A DNA stretch of 64,000 nucleotides from Lepraria neglecta (taxonomy: Eukaryota > Ascomycota > Lecanoromycetes > Lecanorales > Stereocaulaceae). A program made the translations under genes and the position numbers. The stretch is taken from positions 372,001-436,000 of the forward strand of contig CM065652.1 of assembly GCA_033220425.1 (NCBI GenBank). Reading direction: 5' to 3'. Below are positions 36,977 through 48,243 of this stretch, piece by piece. The first letter of the stretch is position 1, and every line of letters begins with the position of its first letter. The notes beneath the pieces were generated by a model. The model saw only the letters and a program-made list of their open reading frames with translations. It made no database searches and had not been told where the DNA came from.

Positions 36977-38613
36977 AGAGCCAGAACCGAACGAATGAAT
37001 ACTGTAGTATCGTCAAAGAGTGCTTTGAAAAGGTGGCAACTGGAAGATCAAGATCCTTAAGGTATTCAGCTAAAAACCCTTTTCATGGAGGCACCCACAC
37101 TGATACTGAGGGATCAAGCCGTGCCATCATACAGGAGGACGGCGGAGCAAAACTAGTCAAATATAAAAACACACAGGTACGGTCGAGCATACAAGATGCA
37201 GAGGTCTCAGCCTTGGATCTTTGGGATTGTGAACAGCCATAGGATCGTTTGGACTGTGGGTGGCCGTGGGAATCTCACTCCATCTATTTCACTTACCACC
37301 ACTCGGAGTTCAGCCTCGGTAGGAATGCATACAACCGCACGGTCCAAAACTCCGTCTGGGAAGCTGAAAGAAATTGCATGCATGTCAGGCAGAGCTCTGC
37401 CAAGCGCGCCAATTAAGCTAAGTTCTCTGACTTCTGCAAGCAGGTATATGGACACTTGTTCATCATCTCTGTCAAACCATGTGAGCTGCTAGTATAATTG
37501 CTGAGGACGGCGAAGCTTCAGAAGCCTTTTGTATGTTCGCACTGCCTCCCATGCGTCTGCCTTCTTCCTAAGCTAGATGTATATAAATTGGAACCTAAAT
37601 CTTGTTCGCAGACTTCCGGTGAAATAGATATCGACATGACTAAAGTTAGAAACCTGAGCGATCGGAGAATCGAGCTAAAATGCATGTGCCTGGGAACGAA
37701 ATCGCAGAGTAGCCGGCTTCGCTCAGTTTCGGAAACTAATTGCGAGGAGGAATTTAGTACTCTTAATCAGCAAGCCTTGGATCGGTACGTGAATATGAAG
37801 GGGTCTTACGTGAAGTTGATGCTTGCTAAATATCACCTGACATTGACGCTGAGGAAACGTGTTTTTGTTACAAACCAAAATGCCAGCAGCTTTGGATAAC
37901 CGAAATTTTGAGATGCGGCCAAAGCTAGAAGTATTAGACAAATTCCACCCGTTGAGATATTGTTCGAGGTAATTGACAGGAGAATAGAGCACGAAGGCTT
38001 TGTGTGGCGGCAAAAGCTGGCTTGGAATTATCGGCAGGACCGAATGTGATAAGATGGCGACAGAGTTTCAGGTATATAGACTTCGGCATCGTAGCAACTT
38101 TGCATGGAGCTTTTCTCTTCCTCGAAGATGTTGGCCACCTCTCCAATCGGTCGAGCACTGTCAATGATGTTAGCCTTCAGCGGATAGAAGGAAGTCCTGG
38201 AGTACACGGCCGTCAATCTAGAAGCTGTAACGAAGCTGAAGGCAAACCAGCAAAAATTGCAATTTCAATTCAAAACAGAAAAAACCTTAGCAGGCTGAGC
38301 GGCATACTGAATCAAAGAGGCAATACCGGAAATAAATACGTCCTTTGGACAGGGAAGTGAGCGGTACTTGTGCTAGAATATGGGCCACACCACTTGTTTT
38401 TATAACTTTAGATGACATTTCATCTTATGTCAGTTGCTTGTCATAAGAACACGAATAGTTGCGATTGGCAAGGAGGCGTCAGTAGCTTTTCACCAACAGA
38501 ATAATCTACGTATGACGCTAGATAACATGATAGAAGGGTATAGAGATATAGATCAATCTTCGCAGGTCGATAAAGTGATACTGTCATGAGCGATGCTTAA
38601 ACCACTCATCTCC
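36977..38613. other. Intergenic, no supported gene
   Basis: About 1.6 kb. ORFs at 37498-37899 (plus), 37934-38164 (minus) and 38004-38360 (plus) are open, but I find no domain, no clear splice partner and no convincing coding character. The sequence is A/T-rich towards 38600. Confidence 0.45.
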
Positions 38614-40464
38614 TCATCGCGCAAATCCACTGGATGTCCTCACAGGCAAGTTTGGCATCACTTGATCCGGTGTATCGAAGTAGGAATTGGCGCACTGCTC
38701 ACTTTCTGTCTTCATTGCCGAAGAATCCGAGGTCACAGTGTCCGATGTCAGAGTGTCTGGGGATCCATCGGAGCTGGGACAGCGAGTCTGGCGTTGATAA
38801 CGCTCTTTGCATGAATCAATCCACATCTTTAGTGGCGTGGGTACATTAAGAATGAATTTGCCAAAGCCGAAGCCGTTGCTTCCAGCATTACGTTCGAAGA
38901 CCTCGTATATGTACTTGGCTTGCGGAGAATCCTTGTCCAGAGCGAGCTAGGCGATTGTAGCGGGGAACGTATAGCATATGAATCCGAGCGAGCCGTGCTG
39001 GTCGAGCAGAAGGTACTCCGCGGTGCGGCCGATTAGGTTTGCCAAGGACTGAATTGAACAGCAGGGCGATTGAGGGAACATGCGCCGCAGTGTATTCTGA
39101 ACAACCTGAGGCTCCGCCACATCTTGGAGAAGTAGAAGTGCGAGTATTAGGGCCATGTTGAATGTACAAAAATCGTTTGCCCGCCACATGTCCGTGAAAT
39201 GAAGGACTGTCTCATAAGGGGATTGTGGGAACTTGGTATCTTTGGCCTCGGATTGTGAGATGGGCTGGGGGCTTACTGGCCAATAAGCGTTGGGCCATTG
39301 AGCTCCCCAAACGTCATGCAAGTCTTTCAGACTCTCCAGAAGCTCTATGAGCTGCTTCTCTAAGATTTTGTAGTCGACCTGTTCTGGAATGACACCTGTG
39401 TACGACTCACTTCTGTGCGCGACAATTTCGAGGAAGTATGGTATATGGCAGAGTACGTCGACCAGATAGTCGTAGGCCGGTTTGGACAGCAAATCGTCCT
39501 CCCAGGGCACATCTTTCCAAACTTGTTCGTCGAGAAAAGTTCTTTGACAGCCGTGTACTGCGTTTGCAATCTGATGTAGGCACGACTTGTCAGAATATTG
39601 AACGGCACTTTTAGAGAGACACGCACAAGCAACATTCGAGCTTCGAAGAATATGGTTTTCGCAGGGTACCGCTGGTGCTTTCCAGGTCCGCGAGCCTATA
39701 TCAATTTGCTGACTCCTCCGGCATGCAAGGTCCATCCTGGTTGCCCAGATCTGAGGTTCACGAGCTATGTGACTTTAGCAAGGTTCCATTCGGATAAAGG
39801 GCAGAAAGAGGGTCAGACCTCGTACATGTTGAGTGCCATCGTTGGGCCCAGGGTCCCAAGAGTGTATCTTTTTTCCCTATGATCCAAGTCTAACTTCAGA
39901 TTTCGGATAGCTTCTCCGTACCAGGATTCTCCCTGAGCGACGATCGCTGGCTGTTGATGAATGCGTCCAAAGAATGATGCGGCCATTGCTCTGCTCGCCG
40001 AAACAAGTGTGCGGAACTGAACTTCGACTCTCGGTGCAGGGCTCAACCACTAGGTCACAGCCTTGGTTACGTTCGGTCCTGAGGAGAGCTTGTAGAGCAC
40101 GAAGGATCGACAAATGTGATCTTGAAAAGCCGATAAGTTCATAGGCTGATTGACAGTCTCGAAAGGCAGAAACTTTGAGCTGTTACAGCTTGAGAGGGTA
40201 TTAGTTCTTCCCGGCTTCCCCGTTCTTGCTCAGCTCGTTCAGCAGCTCGCTGGCGCGCAAGGGCGATGTAACGAGTCTCGTCGAGCCATGGCTGATCGTA
40301 GCCTGCGCACTTATAGGTTGCCTTCTTGCATCTTTCACACTCGGGCTTAGCCTCATCTAAGTCGCGTCAGTATACTCGACCCTCTAAGCGGTCGAGACGC
40401 CAGACATACCACACTTGACCTTGCGCTTCCTGCAGGTCAAGCATCCATTGCTTCGTTTGCCCAT
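38614..40464 (-). pseudogene. Zn2Cys6 transcription factor, decayed
   Basis: Exon 1 at 40410-40464 and exon 2 from 40356, joined by a 53-nt intron, encode MGKRSNGCLTCRKRKVKC then DEAKPECERCKKATYKC. This is a complete Zn2Cys6 cluster (six Cys with CxxC, x6, C spacing), the DNA-binding module of fungal-specific regulators. The remainder is a regulator-type body: NLSAFQDHICRSFVLYKLSS, then RAMAASFFGRIHQQPA, and a long C-terminal part (LLSKPAYDYLVDVLCHIPYF to GFGFGKFILNVPTPLKMW). The reading frame is broken by at least two stops and one frame change, all after the DNA-binding domain. A truncated product of the finger plus about 60 residues is possible but there is no evidence for it. The original target is unknown. 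Confidence 0.7.
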
Positions 40465-40743
40465 ACTTAGGCGAGTACATGGCTGTGAGAGAGCCTCACA
40501 GCATCAAACACCAACAAGAGAGCAGGCCGCAATAAGATGATGCGTGGCAATCTGGATGAATCTACTGACAGACATAATGATGTAGGAAGCCGGGGTTAAG
40601 AAAGACTCCCCTTTGAATCTGCTGACCGCCCGCCTTCTTGGCGCACTAATTCTCAGGGTCCTCGTCCAGCTCCTGGAAGGAAATTTCAGGCTGTCTATCT
40701 TAAACCCAATTGGCTTTTGTAACAAGCTGTCAAAGCTGTTACA

Positions 40744-42456
40744 ATGCCAAAATCAGGTTCTGAAGTCTCGGACGACTTCGAGTTCATCGAGACGCCAGCT
40801 GCCCCGACCCCTGTACCTCCTCCTGAGGACTATGGAGTTCGCACCACAACTGTACGTCCGAGAGACTTTAAAAACACTCTCAGAAACACTCTTTGGGTGC
40901 CAATTGGGCAGTCCAAGTTCTCAATTCGAGCATAGCTAATAGTGACTCTCTAGTATCCATCAATCAAGAATGCACCTCTCCCTGCCGACTCATCAGGCAA
41001 CGACAATTTCTCTAACGTTCTCCTTGGTACACTCCTGGCCATAATCCCTGCCTACTTCGCACGCACCGTTGGGGGAGGATTGTTCACATGGCTATTCTTC
41101 GCTCTGTTCACAAGTATTCCAATTCTTGCAACGTTCTGGTACCTGGCTTCCACCATTTCACCCCGAAAAAATGAGAAAGCTCGATTTCCTGGCTTTCCGG
41201 TCGAGCATTATCTACAATTCCACAGCGAGAAGGACAGGGCGAAGTATCATGGAAAGAGCAAGATACCAATGGAGACTTTCCACGAGATGTACTTCGACGG
41301 AGCAGTCGATTTCAAGGGTGATGCATTAGAAGTCATGGAGTACCGACATGACTGGGCAAATTTCAGATTCACCATCAGCCTGTTTCGCTTCTTCCTTACT
41401 GGTATGATGCCAGAGGTGATCATGCATACGCGATCTCAAGGTATGCATCATTCCCTACCAAACCTTACCGTTCCGATGCTAATGAGAGCAGACGAGGAGC
41501 AAGTGCGAGACCACTACGACCGCGGCGATGACTTCTACGGATGGTTCCTTGGCCCACGCATGATCTACACCTCCGGTATCATCTCCGACATCAACAAGGA
41601 GGAGTCTCTCGAACAATTACAAGACAACAAATTAGGCATTGTGTGCGAAAAGATTGGGCTCAAGCGCGGCGAAACATTACTGGACATTGGTTGCGGCTGG
41701 GGTACACTTGCAAAGCATGCCAGTACCAAATACGGTGCACATACAACTGGTGTTACCCTTGGTCGGAATCAGACAGCCTGGGGCAACAGCGGGTTGAGAA
41801 AAGTAGGCATCGAAGAAAGCCAGAGCAGGATCCTATGCATGGACTACCGCGACATCCCATTACCGCCCGGTGGCTACAATAAGATTACATGTCTGGAAAT
41901 GGCAGAGCATGTTGGTGTCAAGTACTTCTCCACCTTCTTGAAGCAAGTCCACGACATGCTTGACGACGACGGAGTCTTCTTCCTCCAGATTGCCGGCATC
42001 CGAAAGTCCTGGCAATACGAGGATCTCATATGGGGATTATTCATGAACAAATACATATTCCCTGGAGCAGATGCATCGACTCCCTTGGGATGGTTTGTGG
42101 ACAAGCTCGAAGGTGCAGGATTTGAGGTGAAGGGTATCGACACCATTGGTGTGCACTACTCGGCGACTCTTTGGAGGTGGTACAGGAACTGGATGGCAAA
42201 CAAGGACAAGGTGGAGACCAAATACGGGAAGAGATGGTTCAGGATCTGGGAGTTTTTCCTTGCCTACTCCACCATCATCTCACGTCAAGGATCTGCGACG
42301 TGCTATCAAATCACCTTGGTAAAGAACATCAACTCCACGCACCGCATCGAAGGCGTGCCCAATCAGTTCGGGCTTTCTGGGGCGTTGGCAGCTTCAAAGG
42401 TTGATGTTGCTGCGAGTCGCCTTCAGAACGTTGCTGGTGACTTGGAGAACAGGTGA
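40744..42456 (+). CDS. Sphingolipid C9-methyltransferase (519 aa)
   Basis: An S-adenosylmethionine-dependent enzyme that adds the C9 methyl branch to the sphingoid base of fungal glucosylceramides, in the ER/Golgi membranes. Exons 40744-40851, 40954-41440 and 41492-42456 add to exactly 520 codons. The middle intron (41441-41491, 51 nt) is stop-free and would otherwise read through as extra residues; removing it restores MHTRSQDEEQVRDHYDRGDD. Two N-terminal membrane helices (NVLLGTLLAIIPAYFA and FTWLFFALFTSIPILATFWYL) anchor it. The SAM site is LLDIGCGWGTLAKH, and the cyclopropane-synthase-like core continues with EMAEHVGVKYF. The family is normally essential for growth or virulence in plant-pathogenic relatives (known from the family, not seen here). 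Confidence 0.95.
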
Positions 42457-45400
42457 AAAATGTGCTGCGAGCCGAGTAGGAGGAGTTTTCATCGCTCCGC
42501 AGTACACCATGTGGTTGCAAAATATAGAGCTTAGCATTTCGCACACTATAGACGAGCCATAAGCTCTTTGAGACCTGCTATAATCTTGCATAGATAGACA
42601 CGCAGGATATCCATCCCGCCAGCGCTGGCAATCTCTGCAAGCAATTCAGTTCTTTAGCAATCGGTCATACAGTATCCTGCAATGTGGCCATCAATATTCG
42701 CAACAAAGAGCTGATCTTTGCAATTAAACCACGTCACTCCCGCGATTCATCACATTCACATCGCTTTCATGAGAACAATACATTGATTCAGGAATTCCTA
42801 CATTTGATCGCCGCATTCGCATACCGCTTTTCATACTAGCATTGATTCCCAGCAAAGAAAGGTGAATTTTTTTGAGAGATTTACTTCATTGTTCATCGCC
42901 ATATAAAACAACCGCCTTTGCTTCCACAGCCCAAGCCATCGCAACTGAAGAGCTACGCAAATCCATACCTCTCAAGCCTGACTTTCAAATCCGATCTCTC
43001 TCACACTAAAGCAGAACTCCGAGTCAACTCCCCTGTCAGACAAACCTTCCGTATGCAACAGAGAACCCACCGAAGTTGTATACGAGTCGTACATCGTACA
43101 ACGCCTTGTCGTTGACTGGCAACATATCCAATTTTCACAAAGATAGGGGCATTACATAATAGCATCACAGATCCATCATCGAAATCGGTGCAGGGGGGAC
43201 AGATGGCGTAAATGGAGGATTACGTGGGCCTCATTTCGGCTTTCGCCAGGGTCTTGGCGCTAGCCTTGTGAGCTTCGTATCCCCTAATTTCCACCAAGCT
43301 TTTAGCTACCTGAGCGGCTGCAACGGTACCTTACTCGTCTCGCTCGCTGATCTAGGATTGCGAATTTGTGATGACATTGGGATCTTCCAGGGCTTGAAGA
43401 TATGTAATAAATGAAACGATTTCTTTGACCCAATCCGCAACTGTTGATGAGGAGCTCTGTTCAGCTCTCTTCAGCTTCTTGGAATAATTTCCACGTGTGA
43501 TCAAGCAGGGGGCACGATGAGACTTGCACACGACAAGTTGTTGCAGGCTCTTGCCGGCAGCATCAGCCGTGAATGAGGTGCATGAAGCTCAGTGAGTGAA
43601 TCGCAGGAGCATTTTCTCCACGTTTTCGTAGGCTTCGCGCCCGCCCCCCAACCCCCCAAGTTAGGGGAAATGGCGGAATGGTGTCAGTTCGTGATCTTGC
43701 GCATTACTTCGGCCGAAAACAACCTGCGCCTCTCGATCTTTCATCTTAGCCGTCTCTTTTTTTCTTCTCAACTGAAGATGAGTCTGCAAACGATGCAGCG
43801 GAGGCCTGCGCTCTTTTCCAGGTGCCATTGGAGCGTATTCTGTATATTCTCCGCTGGTCAGGTCCATACTACGGACACTGCGGAGAGCGAAAAAGAGATG
43901 GCGAGGTGGAAGAGTGATGCATGAGGACACCATGTGAAATTGGAAATATTCGTTGTCGTCAATTCTGCAGGACATCGTTAGTTTGTAAGTGGACGGTCGC
44001 CGAACAATTGTGGGACTTGCAAGTACTATTTCCCAGCCCATCCACGAGCTTGAACAATCTCGCAGCGGCTAAAAGATCGCTGTTCATGCAGACTTCGCTG
44101 TTCATGCGGAATTTCACCTGCGCAATTGGCACGAGTATAAGAAGCAGGTTAGCATAACGGGCTGGGAGCGAGAATTTCCGAACTGCAGTTCAATTCATGA
44201 TGCAAGCAGAGCCCAGCCCGGTATATTGTCGCAAAGAACTTGGTTGCTGTGGGGAAACACTTGGTCCCCAGCACCACGGAAAATGGTACACGTCAATTAC
44301 ACAATAAAGATGACATGCAGCAAGATGCCGATGGTAGCGTCGACTGTCAGAATTCGCGGCTCTTCCTGCTAGCAACGGAATCTTGAGCTATGCAAGCAAG
44401 CGGTTACCATCTGCAACAACCCGCGTATATCAACCAAGACAGTTTTACGTGGACGACGGCGACTCCGTTAAAGCACAATTGAAGCTCTAGATGTGAGATC
44501 TTTCGTCTCAATCATGTCGCGATTGAACTTCAAGACGCGCCCACCTCCGGAGTCCTGACTCCCGAGATGGGGTCCTTCATCATGAGACGCTCCGTGATCC
44601 AGCCCCCGAAACCCCGCTCGAGAACTCTGGCTGTTGCTCAGTAAACGTCAGTTGATGCTCAAGCATCATGATATGTATATAATGTGGAGACTTGTAAGCG
44701 GTGAAGGATGATTGTAGTCGGTGGATGTTCGCAGACTGCATACAAACCATGGTACCGAGCCAAACAGGATTGCAGCTGATAAAACAAGGTGACTATAACT
44801 TTGAAGCTGCAGAGACGGAATTTCTTCCGGTGTCTCATGCGAAACCCAATCTGGTCAGGCGTGCCTATGTTTAACAATAATGTCTGTCATATACCTCCTG
44901 AACCGGAGTCTCAGTGGCCATGGTGCCCCGCACAAGATTTGTCACGCGAGATGTCAGTCTGGACGACACTGCAATTTCAGCCGAGTTCGTTCCTTAAAGC
45001 CAAAGGATTTATGCCTTTAATGTTTGTGTTTGTGTTAGCGGCGCAGAGCATCCTTCGTACAAAAGAATTGTGGGGCCCAAGCCGGGCGGGCCAAAGGATG
45101 ATTGGGGTCGCTTCCATGGCGGCACGAGCTTTTGCACCGTGCACGCTATTTTTATTACCCCTGGAGCTAAGCACGATCTGGCCAAGATCAGCTCTGCTCG
45201 AATACGACGGGGGCTCGGGGCGAGACGAACGTGCCACCATGGGTGAGCGTGGTACCAAGCTCTTTTTTCTCGGGATCATACTCGTGTTTGTGCTTGGTCC
45301 TGCAGGCCAGACTTCTTGACTGCTCACTACTCCTCATCTATCTTCTAAGAGCAGATCTCAATACCATCTTGTCAGATCTCGGCCTCCTCTTGGCATGTGT

Positions 45401-46134
45401 GAGTGTCACTCCTAGCTACACTAGCTACACATGCCTAGAAGGGAGGCTTTTTATCACGATGAGCATTTTCAGGGCCCCTTTTCGGTAGAGTAGGGAGTAG
45501 GGGATCAATAGTCTGAGCGGGAGGCTAGCCCCGTAGTACTTCGTACCCAGTAAGGCTTCCCAGCCGCGCGATACCCCTATGGGATGGCGGGGTTGCCATT
45601 AGCGAGCGATACACCAACCACATCAACAACCTGCCCCCTAATTGACCCACTTGTCCTCGTAACGGCAAGGCCCCCAACAACGTCCAACGGGCACTTTCCA
45701 CCAACCAGGAATACTTTTTACCAAAAATGGACAGAGGCTTACTGGTCTGGCGTTAGCGCTACGAAGGCTGGTCCTCGCTCGCCGTTTTGCCGGGCTGAGC
45801 TTGCTCTCCCTAGTTCGATGCAAATCATCCAATTTCCTGGCCTTCTACATCTTCACGCTCTTCCCACCCCTGCCACTCTTTTCCTCGTTTTCCCACAACG
45901 CCAGCCTCTGCCAAGTTCTTTGTTATAGCCATCTTTAGGACCTTTCCTTTCCCCACTCTCTTTAATCCATTCTATCTTCTAATACTTAATTGCCCTCATT
46001 ATCGTCGAAGATCCGACCCGTGTGTTCTCCCCTATACTAAAAGATCCTCATTCGCTTGATCATTACTACAATCGTTACGCGTGCTCTCCTGCCTCCGGGC
46101 TTATTTGTTAATTTCGCAGACAAACAGCAACATC
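42457..46134. other. Long intergenic region, no supported gene
   Basis: About 3.7 kb. Open frames at 43592-43924, 43661-44041, 44789-45319 and 44977-45327 overlap on opposite strands and lack family features, so I reject them. A C-rich tract occurs near 43640-43660. The last 800 bp (from about 45330) are pyrimidine-rich on the plus strand, typical of a strong fungal promoter ahead of the galactose oxidase. Confidence 0.45.
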
Positions 46135-48243
46135 ATGCACCCCACCATGTTGCGCCTGTTGGCGCTCATGTCGCTCTCGGCGAACTTCGCCAATGCCATA
46201 ACCACAGAGCAAATCACTCCTAACAGTGTACCGAACGCAAAGAACGTACAGGTTGCCGCAGTCAACAACGGTCAATTGAGCACCGAGGGTGTTCAGACAC
46301 TCGACGGTATGGCCATTGACGCAATTCCTGAAGGAAGATCCGCCGAGGCTGTTATGGCTGCGGCCATTACTCCTGCACAGTGGACCGCTACCGCAGACAG
46401 CTACCAGCCTGGATACCCTCCATCCAACGTGCTCGATGGCAACACCAACACATATTGGCACACCCCATTCGGTGCTAACGGCAACCCTCTTCCACACACC
46501 CTTACGATTGATATGAAGCAACAATACCTCATCAACAGTATTGCATACATTCCTCGTCAGGATGGCGCGAGCAACGGCAATGTTGGCCAGCATATGATCC
46601 AAACCAGTCTCGACGGTGTCACCTACAGCAAACCCGTTGCCACGGGTACGTACGCAGACACCAAATTGACCAAGACTACCATCTTCGAGGCCAGATACGC
46701 GCGGTTCGTGCGATTCACCGCCCAGACTGAAGCAGGTAGCCGGGGCCCCTGGACAAGCTGCGCATCCTTCAACATCTTCCAGACAACCGTCCAAGCCCCT
46801 GCAACTTCTGGAGGAGAGTGGAGTCCAACTATCGATTTCCCCCTCGTACCTGTCTCGCTTGGTCTCGAATACAACAGCGGAAACGTCTTGGCTTGGTCAG
46901 CTTATGCCGCAAGCACTTTCGGTGGCAGTAACGGTGGAAACACCCTCACAGCCACCTACTTCCCAGCAACCGGCATTGTCTCACAGCGAAACGTCACCAA
47001 CACTGGACACGACATGTTCTGTGAGGGTCTTTCTGTCGACACTACAGGGCGCTTCATTGCTACCGGTGGGGACAGCAACTACAAGACCTCTATCTACAGC
47101 GTCAGGTACGACGCGTGGACGGCTGCAGCCCAAATGCATGTTCCCCGTGGATACGCCGCGCAGGCCACCCTTTCAAACGGTAATGTCTTCATGATCGGTG
47201 GTTCGTGGGCTGGTGGACTTGGTGGGAAGAACGGAGAACTCTACAGCCCCTTCTCAAACACCTGGACTCAACTCAGTGGTGCTCCCGTTGCTCCCATGCT
47301 CACTAATGATGCTCAAGGCGTGTACCGTGCAGACAACCACGGTTGGCTCTTCGGCTGGAAGAACGGTTACGTCTTCCAAGCTGGCCCCAGCAAGAACATG
47401 AATTGGTATGGTACGGCTGGTGCAGGCAGCAATGCTAGGGCAGGCGCCCGAGGCAATGACGCTGACGCCATGTGTGGTAACGCGATTATGTACGATGCCA
47501 CACAAGGCAAGATCCTTACGGTCGGTGGCTCACCCAGCTACCAATCCTCCCAAGCCACCGCCAATGCCCACATCATCACGCTCAGCGGCCCCAACAACAT
47601 CGTCGCCGTTCAGAACATCAACCCTATGTGGTACAAGCGTGCCTTCGCCAACTCCGTTGTCCTCCCGGGCGGCAAAGTCTTCATCACCGGTGGCCAAACT
47701 ACCGCCCAGCCTTTCTCAGACGCCACCTCCCAACTACAGCCCGAACTCTGGGACCCCATCTCCACCACCTTCACCAAGGTCGCCTCCAACACTATCCCCC
47801 GCAACTACCACTCCACCGCCCTCCTCATGGCCGACGCCACCGTCATCAGCGGTGGAGGAGGTCTCTGTGGTGCCTGCGCAACCAACCACTTCGACGCCCA
47901 AATCTACAGCCCACCTTACCTCTTCAACGCCGACGGCAGCCGTGCCGGCCGCCCGGTCATCACCAATGCCCCCGCCAATGCCCCCATCAGTGGCACCATC
48001 ACTCTTACCACCAATGTCGCATGCACCAAGTTCGATATCATCCGCGTGAGTGCAACCACCCACACCGTCAACACAGATCAGCGCCGCATTCCCCTATACC
48101 CACGAACGACCAATGGCTTCACCTATACCCTGCCTCTGCCCACCGACGCCGGAATCATGCTGCCAGGCTACTACATGCTCTTCGCCATGAACGCACAGGG
48201 TACGCCCAGTTTGGCTAAGTTCGTCTACGTGCCGGTGCCGTAG
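46135..48243 (+). CDS. Secreted galactose oxidase (AA5_2 copper radical oxidase, 702 aa)
   Basis: Oxidises a primary alcohol (C6 of galactose, or another alcohol) to the aldehyde, reducing O2 to H2O2 outside the cell. Single exon; ATG at 46135 gives a signal peptide (MLRLLALMSLSANFANA) and a pro-region up to about residue 75. Then comes a discoidin-like CBM32 domain (residues about 75-225: VLDGNTNTYWHT, then IDMKQQ and FVRFTA), a seven-bladed kelch barrel, and a C-terminal immunoglobulin-like domain. Active-site residues can be placed: Cys of the Tyr-Cys cofactor in HDMFCEGLS, Tyr in PRGYAAQA, stacking Trp in GGSWAGG, axial Tyr and His in RNYHSTALL, and His in THTVNTDQRR. All copper ligands are present, so it should be active. 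Substrate preference cannot be read from the sequence. Confidence 0.95.
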   Translation: MHPTMLRLLALMSLSANFANAITTEQITPNSVPNAKNVQVAAVNNGQLSTEGVQTLDGMAIDAIPEGRSAEAVMAAAITPAQWTATADSYQPGYPPSNVLDGNTNTYWHTPFGANGNPLPHTLTIDMKQQYLINSIAYIPRQDGASNGNVGQHMIQTSLDGVTYSKPVATGTYADTKLTKTTIFEARYARFVRFTAQTEAGSRGPWTSCASFNIFQTTVQAPATSGGEWSPTIDFPLVPVSLGLEYNSGNVLAWSAYAASTFGGSNGGNTLTATYFPATGIVSQRNVTNTGHDMFCEGLSVDTTGRFIATGGDSNYKTSIYSVRYDAWTAAAQMHVPRGYAAQATLSNGNVFMIGGSWAGGLGGKNGELYSPFSNTWTQLSGAPVAPMLTNDAQGVYRADNHGWLFGWKNGYVFQAGPSKNMNWYGTAGAGSNARAGARGNDADAMCGNAIMYDATQGKILTVGGSPSYQSSQATANAHIITLSGPNNIVAVQNINPMWYKRAFANSVVLPGGKVFITGGQTTAQPFSDATSQLQPELWDPISTTFTKVASNTIPRNYHSTALLMADATVISGGGGLCGACATNHFDAQIYSPPYLFNADGSRAGRPVITNAPANAPISGTITLTTNVACTKFDIIRVSATTHTVNTDQRRIPLYPRTTNGFTYTLPLPTDAGIMLPGYYMLFAMNAQGTPSLAKFVYVPVP

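Noticed and set aside
44789-45327. Overlapping plus and minus ORFs in the spacer before the galactose oxidase
   Set aside because: Both are open over the same bases, neither has splice partners or a recognisable domain, and the plus-strand frame has poor coding character.
46108-46794. Long minus-strand ORF (228 aa) opposite the galactose oxidase
   Set aside because: It lies antisense to a well-supported gene, has no domain and arises from the codon bias of the sense strand.
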